From Spirochaetaceae bacterium (GTDB lineage: Bacteria > Spirochaetota > Spirochaetia > DSM-2461), in assembly GCA_016744925.1 (NCBI GenBank), contig JADGDJ010000006.1:3412-52741 (forward strand): DNA of 49,330 nt. The letters run 5' to 3'. The position numbers were made by a program, and so were the translations under genes. Below, one piece after another: positions 43,614 through 49,330 of the stretch. Within the stretch, counting starts at the first letter, position 1, and each line of letters starts with the position of its first letter. The notes beneath the pieces are model-generated. The model saw nothing but the letters and a program-made list of their open reading frames with translations. It did no database searches and was not told the DNA's origin.

Positions 43614-44786
43614 ATGCCTGAAAAAAATGCTATAGCTATTATAGGAGCAGGAAAAGCCGGTAAGGCACTATTGTCTGTACTACTGCAGATACCTCTGATC
43701 AAAATAAAATACATTAGCGATATCAAAAAAGATGCCCCCGGGCTGATACTGGCCAAACGAAATGATATTGAAGTGATTTACGGAAAATATGCTGAAAAGA
43801 TTCTAAAAGACAAAGATATTGATATGATTTTCGAGGTTACCGGAAGTGATGAAGTCTTCAATTATTTACAGAAAAATAAACTGCCCGAATGTAATATAAT
43901 GAACTATTCCATGTCTAAAATAATTTTCTTTCTTCTCAATTCCCAACAGGATGTAGCAAAAGAATTGAGGCAATATAAACTGAAACTGGCAGAAAGAGTG
44001 ATTGAAAGAACAGATGAACTGGAAAAAGCCAACTATCAGTTAAAAGAGCAAATTGATCTGCAGCAAAAGCTCAATGAAAAACTGCAACAGATTAATAATG
44101 AAAAAACAAAATACCTTCTCAATGCGACTCATCAGTTGAAGGCGCCCTTTGCTGCCATTCAAAGTTATGTGGATATTCTCATCGAGGGATATGCGGATCA
44201 CATATCAGATAAAGTTCTTGTTGTACTGGAAAAAATCAAAATCCGATGCACTCTCCTTACAAGTTTGATCCGGAAAATGCTGGAGCTGGCGAATTTGAAT
44301 TCTGCTGTTGAGGAAAATATTTCCGTGCAAAAGGAAAATCTGATTGATCTCATAGAAAAAATCATTGACGATCAGGCTTCCATATTGGAAAACCACAAAA
44401 TCACTGTGGAATTCCCCCATAGTGGACAAAAGGAAAATATTAACTGCAATAGAGAACTGATTGAAACTATGATCGGCATTCTCTTAGAAAATGCCATAAA
44501 CTATTCCTTTGATAATAGTACCATTGAAATCACTGTGGAAGTAGATATCAAAAACAGAACAATTTTCAGTATAAACGATCATGGAATCGGCATTGAGGAA
44601 AAAAATTTTTCCCGGATATTCAATGAATATTTTCGTTCCTACAGTGCCGCTGAAAAATATAAAAACGGAACGGGGCTGGGACTTCCCATAGCAAAACGCA
44701 TAGCAGAGTTCCACCATACTGAAATCCTTGTAGACAGTATTCCCGGAAAAGGAGCAACTTTTATAGTTCCTTTCAGGAAAAGTTGA
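43614..44786 (+). CDS. Histidine kinase with N-terminal Rossmann (NAD(P)-binding-like) domain
   Basis: 390 residues, no membrane segment. Residues 1-105 form a Rossmann unit: GAGKAG (11-16) after a first strand AIAIIG, an acidic residue at the end of strand 2 (SD, about 35-36), and IDMIFEVTGSDEVF (about 69-82), like dinucleotide-binding dehydrogenases but without a catalytic domain. A coiled coil (about 112-165) leads to the kinase: H-box His173 in LLNATHQLKAPF, N-box Asn293 in LLENAINYS, G1 NDHGIGI and G2 GTGLGLPIA. It probably senses a nucleotide or cofactor and phosphorylates the receiver protein just upstream. That the ligand is NAD(H) or NADP(H) is inference. Confidence 0.9.
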   Translation: MPEKNAIAIIGAGKAGKALLSVLLQIPLIKIKYISDIKKDAPGLILAKRNDIEVIYGKYAEKILKDKDIDMIFEVTGSDEVFNYLQKNKLPECNIMNYSMSKIIFFLLNSQQDVAKELRQYKLKLAERVIERTDELEKANYQLKEQIDLQQKLNEKLQQINNEKTKYLLNATHQLKAPFAAIQSYVDILIEGYADHISDKVLVVLEKIKIRCTLLTSLIRKMLELANLNSAVEENISVQKENLIDLIEKIIDDQASILENHKITVEFPHSGQKENINCNRELIETMIGILLENAINYSFDNSTIEITVEVDIKNRTIFSINDHGIGIEEKNFSRIFNEYFRSYSAAEKYKNGTGLGLPIAKRIAEFHHTEILVDSIPGKGATFIVPFRKS

Positions 44787-44795
44787 ACCGTGAGA

Positions 44796-46643
44796 CTATG
44801 TAGGTGTAACAAACTGATTAACTTCACTATTCAAATCTTCACTGACCACGCCGACCCTATCGGAAATAGACTTAATACCGGAAATGGCTTCCGAAACTTC
44901 CTGGAATCCAATATTCACCTCAATTATCGCATTTGAAACCATGCTTGAAATATCAGAAACGGTTGCCATAAGCTCATTGACAGAAGTCGAGCCACTTGTG
45001 ACAACTACTGATTTTTCTTGAACGAGAGTAGATATTTCCCTCAATCCCGACATCGCTTCAAGAATCTGTGTTCCTCCGGCATTCAATTCGGAAGTGCTCT
45101 GAGAAATAGTTAATAAAGCCTCTGAGACACCGGAAATACTGTCATTAATATTACTGAATGCTTCTTTGGTACTTTTTCCTGCTTCTGATGCCCGGATAAT
45201 TCTGGCGATAATGCCTTTCAGATTATTCGTGATGTCTTTTGTATTCATAGCAGAGGCTTCGGCCAGTTTTCTGATCTCATCGGCTACAACGGCAAATCCC
45301 TTCCCTTTATCACCGGCGTGGGCTGCTTCAATAGCTGCATTCATTGCCAGGAGATTTGTCTGGGCGGAAATACTCTGAATAATGTCTGCCATTCCATTAA
45401 TTTCATTTACCGATGCATTAATTTCTTCAATCAGATTCGTTGTCTCTATCAGTTTCTGGTCGCCTTGATTCGCCGTATCCACAAGAGTTTTTATAATCGA
45501 CCGATTTTTGTCAGTCAGATTCGAGACATTGGCAATGGAGGCGATCATTTCAGTTATTGAAGCCGTTGATTCTTCAATCATAACAGTCTGCTCTGCAATG
45601 TGTTCACTCAAGATATTACTGGAAGAGGAAATTTCCAGGGATTTTTTGTTGGAGATGGATATATTATTATCTAGTGTAGACATCTGGTTATTAATAGAAT
45701 TGATATTGGCTGAGATCTCAACACTGGCAGCCGATGTTTCCGATGCGGTAGCTATCAGTTCTTCTTTGACTTCTCTATTGACCGCAGAGTAGTCTTTTAT
45801 TTTGTTCAGAGAACTATTTAAACTATTCTGAAAAGTGCCCATCTCTTCACTGAGAGTCCCTATTTCATCTTTTGAAATTGCCCGGATTTCATTTGTCAAA
45901 TCTCCCGATGCCATAATAGTCAGGCTCGATCCAATTGTATTCACAGAACGTGAGATTCGACCAGCGGATATCAAGGCAATGATTACTGAAAGAACAATAC
46001 TTAAAACAACAACAGCGGCTGTAATCAGATACCCCATTGTCTGATAATAATGGATCTGCCCATCTATAAAGGAATATTGTTCTTCGATAATAATCTTAGA
46101 TGATTCCAGGTCTCTTTCCAGTGCCGTAATCTGAAATTTCGTTTTGATAACATGATAGTTGAGAAGGTCATAATCATCACTATTCTTATTGGCAATGTTC
46201 TTAATACTATCGAGACTGAAATTATGATTGTATCCATAAACCTCTTCCAGAGCAGCTAAAAACTCATCGATACTTATCAAAAGTTTCTCTTGAGATGTTA
46301 TCTGCAGATCGTGGAGAAGTAATACCCTCGTAATAGCCTCTGCAACGCTATCGCTCATTAAGGGAAGAAGTCTGATCTGTTTAACACTCTCCAGTGTTTT
46401 TTCCACATCGAGAATAGCTGCATTGAGAACTTCAAGCTGATCCAGAACATTAACATCATCATAGAGAAACTTTGCCAAGGCAATACGCTGTTCCTGTTCA
46501 TAATCCTTCAATAGTAAAAGTCTACTTTTTTCCTTTCCCGTTATATCGACTATTTTCTGAAAGCCTATGTAAATAGTCAAAGAGAGAATCATCGAAAAGA
46601 GCATAGTCAATATTAATAGTAAAAGTTTTGTTCTGATCTTCAT
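44796..46643 (-). CDS. Methyl-accepting chemotaxis protein
   Basis: 615 residues with the classical receptor topology: transmembrane helix 1 (about 7-28), a helical extracytoplasmic sensor domain (about 30-205), transmembrane helix 2 (about 207-230), HAMP (about 231-285), and a cytoplasmic coiled-coil domain with the conserved tip [18 protein letters not shown] (about 425-442). It signals to the CheA/CheW array. It starts only 3 bp after the aldo/keto reductase stop and is co-transcribed with that gene, the racemase-like gene and the LarA-like gene, which hints that it senses the compound they metabolise. It converges on the Rossmann-kinase gene (9 bp between stops). Confidence 0.94.
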   Translation of the reverse strand: MKIRTKLLLLILTMLFSMILSLTIYIGFQKIVDITGKEKSRLLLLKDYEQEQRIALAKFLYDDVNVLDQLEVLNAAILDVEKTLESVKQIRLLPLMSDSVAEAITRVLLLHDLQITSQEKLLISIDEFLAALEEVYGYNHNFSLDSIKNIANKNSDDYDLLNYHVIKTKFQITALERDLESSKIIIEEQYSFIDGQIHYYQTMGYLITAAVVVLSIVLSVIIALISAGRISRSVNTIGSSLTIMASGDLTNEIRAISKDEIGTLSEEMGTFQNSLNSSLNKIKDYSAVNREVKEELIATASETSAASVEISANINSINNQMSTLDNNISISNKKSLEISSSSNILSEHIAEQTVMIEESTASITEMIASIANVSNLTDKNRSIIKTLVDTANQGDQKLIETTNLIEEINASVNEINGMADIIQSISAQTNLLAMNAAIEAAHAGDKGKGFAVVADEIRKLAEASAMNTKDITNNLKGIIARIIRASEAGKSTKEAFSNINDSISGVSEALLTISQSTSELNAGGTQILEAMSGLREISTLVQEKSVVVTSGSTSVNELMATVSDISSMVSNAIIEVNIGFQEVSEAISGIKSISDRVGVVSEDLNSEVNQFVTPT

Positions 46644-46646
46644 TTC

Positions 46647-47615
46647 TTATCTCACTCTAGACTTTCTATTATACATATCGGGATTTCCGCCAATGGCTTC
46701 CAATAATGGCTGTGACACTCTATCCAGTTCAGTTTTGACATCTTCAGGCAATTTCGTATCTATTGCTGAAATCAATTGTTCCAACTGAGACAAGTTCCGC
46801 GCTCCGGCCAACATGGAATCTATAAAATCATGGCTCAAGATATAAGATACAGCCAGATTCAAAGGTGATATACCCGATTCAGCCGATATGCGGAGAAAGC
46901 CACCAAGACAGCTTTGAGTTTCCCTTTCCATACCTCGATCACCGTGTTTTGCTGTGATACCATCGTCGAGAAAATGCCGAGTCCTCTTTCTCCCTGAAGG
47001 AAAATCATGGAGAGAAGTATACTTTCCAGTCAACAAGCCCTGCTGTAGTGGAGAATAGGAAATGACCTTCATATCCAATTCACGTGATTTTTCTGCAATC
47101 CCCTCTTCAATGACACGCCACATCAGATTATATGGCAGTTGATTGGAAATAATATTTTTTCCTGAATTCTCATCAAGATCATGAACTCCGAAATTACAGA
47201 CTCCCAGATTTTTTATTTTCCCCTCCCGTACCAGATCCTGAAAAACATCCAGTGCGAATGATGATTGTCCGGGATCTGAAGCCGGCCAGTGAACCTGCAT
47301 CAGATCAATAGTATCTCTTTGCAGATTTTTCAGGCTATTTTCAACTATAGAAATTAATTCAGAACGAGTTAATCCATCAACTTTGCATTTGGTGGCTACA
47401 GAAGCCAGGGGATTATTGCCTAGAGCTTTCCCTAAAATGGATTCACTTCTACCGTTTCCGTAGTTGGGCGATGTGTCAAAAAGGGCAACACCTCTGTCCA
47501 GTGCTTCCTGAATGACCCTGATCGATTCCGATTCACTGGAAACAGACCAGATGGAATCACCCGCATATGTCCATGTACCCAGAGACAGTCTGGAAAGTAG
47601 GATGGAATCACTCAT
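46647..47615 (-). CDS. Aldo/keto reductase
   Basis: 322 residues, the usual length for a NADPH-dependent aldo/keto reductase (TIM barrel). The family motifs are LSLGTWTYAG (about 10-19), the catalytic Asp in FDTSPNYGNGRSE (about 46-58, with Tyr52), the Lys in ATKCK (about 74-78) and His in MQVHWPASDP (about 106-115), followed by the NPxxQ-like cofactor loops. It would reduce an aldehyde or ketone or oxidise an alcohol; the exact substrate is not identifiable. It overlaps the racemase-like gene by 8 bp. Operon context with a LarA-like protein suggests a hydroxy-acid or sugar-acid pathway. Confidence 0.93.
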   Translation of the reverse strand: MSDSILLSRLSLGTWTYAGDSIWSVSSESESIRVIQEALDRGVALFDTSPNYGNGRSESILGKALGNNPLASVATKCKVDGLTRSELISIVENSLKNLQRDTIDLMQVHWPASDPGQSSFALDVFQDLVREGKIKNLGVCNFGVHDLDENSGKNIISNQLPYNLMWRVIEEGIAEKSRELDMKVISYSPLQQGLLTGKYTSLHDFPSGRKRTRHFLDDGITAKHGDRGMERETQSCLGGFLRISAESGISPLNLAVSYILSHDFIDSMLAGARNLSQLEQLISAIDTKLPEDVKTELDRVSQPLLEAIGGNPDMYNRKSRVR

Positions 47616-48255
47616 GATTCAAATCCATTGACTCTATGGTTTCATTTATAAAATCCAGGCTCGAATATACTTTCTCTCTGATATCTTCAGGCAGAATCTT
47701 TCTGACTCGTTCCATGGATATCTGAGACAGAATGATGTTATCAAATAGTTCAATCAGCTTTGTTATCTCAGTGACGACATCTCTGTCATGACTTTCTGTG
47801 TCCCCTCTCTGTAGAGCTTCCATAGCACCCTTGCAGACAACCATCGGAACCTCTCTCCCCAGCTCTTTCATCATATAGGCTGCAGGTATTTCATTCGTGG
47901 GATTGGTCATAAGAACTACAGGATTCTTTTTGTTTTTCAAAATATAACTGTACATAGCTGTATCGATAGGAACAACGGGAATATTGACTTCTTTACAGAC
48001 AGCTTTCACTGATATAGAAAGGGAGCTGCAGGTAACGATTACCCCTGTCATTCCACTCCGGACAGCATTACGCACAATCTGAGTGAGCCAGGGAACTGTC
48101 AGCTCCGGTGTATTTCCCTCGTACATCATGCATTTTAAGAGAGCTTCATCGAGTAGATGATAAAAGCTGTATCTGTCCGTGAAATTCTCAAGACTATGTA
48201 CGACAGGATCTATAACCAGAGAGGTTGAATGAATAAGTGCTATATCAGTTTTCAT
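47608..48255 (-). CDS. Aspartate/glutamate racemase-family protein
   Basis: 215 residues starting at the ATG at 48255, which has a GGAG ribosome binding site eight bases upstream; a longer frame to 48378 lies inside the LarA-like gene. It fits the Asp/Glu/hydantoin racemase superfamily: N-terminal IALIHST, first cysteine in GVIVTCSSLS (about 100-109), and a second half with VVLMTNPTNEIPA and cysteine in VPMVVCKGAM (about 147-156) at the place of the second catalytic Cys. Both cysteines suggest a real racemase or a related decarboxylase/isomerase, although the substrate is unknown. It overlaps the LarA-like gene by 11 bp. Confidence 0.82.
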   Translation of the reverse strand: MKTDIALIHSTSLVIDPVVHSLENFTDRYSFYHLLDEALLKCMMYEGNTPELTVPWLTQIVRNAVRSGMTGVIVTCSSLSISVKAVCKEVNIPVVPIDTAMYSYILKNKKNPVVLMTNPTNEIPAAYMMKELGREVPMVVCKGAMEALQRGDTESHDRDVVTEITKLIELFDNIILSQISMERVRKILPEDIREKVYSSLDFINETIESMDLNHE

Positions 48256-49330
48256 AAAGGGGTACTCCATAAGGTCCGTCAGCCATCCAGCATATGGAAA
48301 GCTCTCTGCCAAGTTTTTTCCGTAAGACTGCGACTGCTTTTGATAGCTGATCCGGTATAGAACCCTGCTGTATACCACTCAATTCAGTCAGATTCTCTCC
48401 CGGACAGATTCTGTATTCATTTTCTCCAAACTGGGGACTGAAATAATAGAAATGGTCCTGTGGAATAACTTTGAACATACGGTTCCACATCTGAACCTGC
48501 CATTGATCGGGGATAAAAGTCCAGTCTGATGATAAAATTGTTCTGTCAAAGGCAGCTGAACCTGTCAGCTTCAACAATTGCAGCATAGTTCTATAGGCAA
48601 GAGAACCGATGGAATCAGTGTCCGTATTATCTGCAGCCATAAGAATATAACCGCCTTCTTTAACAATCCGTGCCGCTTCCACACCGGCTTTGGCAGCCTG
48701 ATAGTGATTAATGCCAACGAAACCGGCATGTGTAACAACAATATCATATTTTTTTGTGACTTTGATGGCGGTATAACTTTTCAAATGCGTCACAGCGGCT
48801 TTATGAGTTTCCTCAAGTTCTCCCGCAAAGACTCCAGTCAGATCAAAATTCCCATCGAGTGTTACATTGACAATAAAATCTGATCCGGCTACACGAGCCA
48901 TATCGAGTGATTCTTCATGACAGGGGTTTCCCTCCAGATTGAGAGCACTGGATCTCTCATCGGCCAGCATGGGAGCGCCGTGAAAAATAAAAGTACTCTT
49001 CTCACCGATAAGCCCGGGACAGATTGATTTCCTGCCTCCCGATGCTCCCGCCATAAAATGGCTTTCCACAAGTCCTGTGAGAATTTTTATATCGCAATTC
49101 ACATAATCGCTGTTGATAAGAATATCACTACCCCGACCTGTTTTTCCTAGATATGACAGATTTTCATCATTGAGACAATCGTGATTCTCTACCCGGACAG
49201 GCAGCTGGAATATTCGAGAATCGAGCATTTCTCTCAATTCTTCTGCAGTCTGGCCACGATGTGTTCCCGTGGCAACAAGAATAAGAATATTCTCAGGTTT
49301 CAGGCCATTCTTCAACAATATATCGACAAG
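48245..49330 (-). CDS. LarA-like lactate racemase/DUF2088 family protein (5' end beyond the window)
   Basis: The frame is open through base 49330, so the true start lies outside; about 361 residues are visible, roughly 60-70 short of a typical LarA. Features of the nickel-pincer racemase family are ILVATGTHRG, VNCDIKILTGLVESHFMAGASGGRKSICPG with the lysine that would carry the pincer cofactor, and the FHGAPM histidine. LarA interconverts D- and L-lactate; other family members act on other 2-hydroxy acids. LarB/C/E maturation genes are not visible here. It is upstream of the racemase-like, aldo/keto reductase and chemoreceptor genes in one tight operon. Confidence 0.88.
   Translation of the reverse strand, partial: LVDILLKNGLKPENILILVATGTHRGQTAEELREMLDSRIFQLPVRVENHDCLNDENLSYLGKTGRGSDILINSDYVNCDIKILTGLVESHFMAGASGGRKSICPGLIGEKSTFIFHGAPMLADERSSALNLEGNPCHEESLDMARVAGSDFIVNVTLDGNFDLTGVFAGELEETHKAAVTHLKSYTAIKVTKKYDIVVTHAGFVGINHYQAAKAGVEAARIVKEGGYILMAADNTDTDSIGSLAYRTMLQLLKLTGSAAFDRTILSSDWTFIPDQWQVQMWNRMFKVIPQDHFYYFSPQFGENEYRICPGENLTELSGIQQGSIPDQLSKAVAVLRKKLGRELSICWMADGPYGVPLYEN

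Noticed and set aside
48256-48378. Longer N-terminus of the racemase-like protein
   Set aside because: It overlaps the LarA-like gene by over 130 bp, does not fit the family and has no ribosome binding site; the ATG at 48255 does.
1-49330. tRNA, rRNA, CRISPR arrays, insertion sequences, prophage or integrases
   Set aside because: Looked for in gaps and among coding regions; no cloverleaf, repeat array, transposase or phage-type gene was seen. A covariance-model scan would be needed to exclude small RNAs.

Overview
The window reads as part of the chromosome of a free-living, AT-rich spirochaete (Spirochaetota). This is inferred from gene content and style, not from a marker gene: two chemoreceptors, an HD-GYP protein, CHASE2 and TPR/CHAT signalling proteins, dense operons with short overlaps, and a binding-protein N-terminus ending in the Lys-Gly-Ala-Gln style common in that phylum. 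I saw no rRNA, tRNA, CRISPR array, insertion sequence or prophage. Coding density is high.

Layout. (1) 1-8905: a complete ribose locus. rbsB-rbsA-rbsC (minus strand, rbsC cut by the window edge) lies downstream of lacI-type regulator - rbsK - NtrC-type response regulator - histidine kinase, with rbsD divergent. The kinase is a fusion of an RbsA-like ABC ATPase domain, a PAS-like domain and an NtrB-like kinase core. A full-consensus sigma-54 promoter precedes rbsB, and repeated TGTACA-like sites lie about 170-200 bp upstream of it. Together they suggest that ribose uptake is controlled by a kinase that may read the transporter through an ATPase mimic. This is the best candidate for an undescribed system here. 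(2) 8902-15343: a GntR/MFS pair with a 25-bp operator-like palindrome, a chemoreceptor carrying both CZB zinc and hemerythrin domains, and a Gfo/Idh/MocA oxidoreductase with an MFS permease. (3) 15346-23006: a DUF4180 protein, an ABC-2 exporter, an FTR1-type iron permease, and an RND/HlyD efflux pair preceded by a second consensus sigma-54 promoter framed by an 11-bp inverted repeat. (4) 23262-28172: a small orphan protein, a MocR-type regulator with a small membrane protein, a peroxiredoxin with a PerR/Fur-like box, and an HD-GYP protein. (5) 28177-33903: an Lrp-type regulator with a sodium:solute symporter, divergent from an agmatine deiminase operon (putrescine carbamoyltransferase, agmatine deiminase, antiporter) that lacks carbamate kinase. 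(6) 33965-36920: small membrane proteins, a decayed HTH gene, an alpha/beta hydrolase and an SDR. (7) 36904-43056: an operon of an exported TPR-CHAT protease-like protein, a CHASE2 adenylate cyclase and a FecR-domain protein. (8) 43197-49330: a receiver protein with a Rossmann-histidine kinase fusion, then an opposing operon of a LarA-like protein (cut by the window edge), an Asp/Glu racemase-like protein, an aldo/keto reductase and a chemoreceptor.

The overall picture is a motile, probably marine or sediment heterotroph that scavenges sugars, amines and hydroxy acids, copes with oxygen (hemerythrin, peroxiredoxin) and uses sigma-54 for at least two accessory operons. All functional statements come from reading motifs by eye; no database search was possible.
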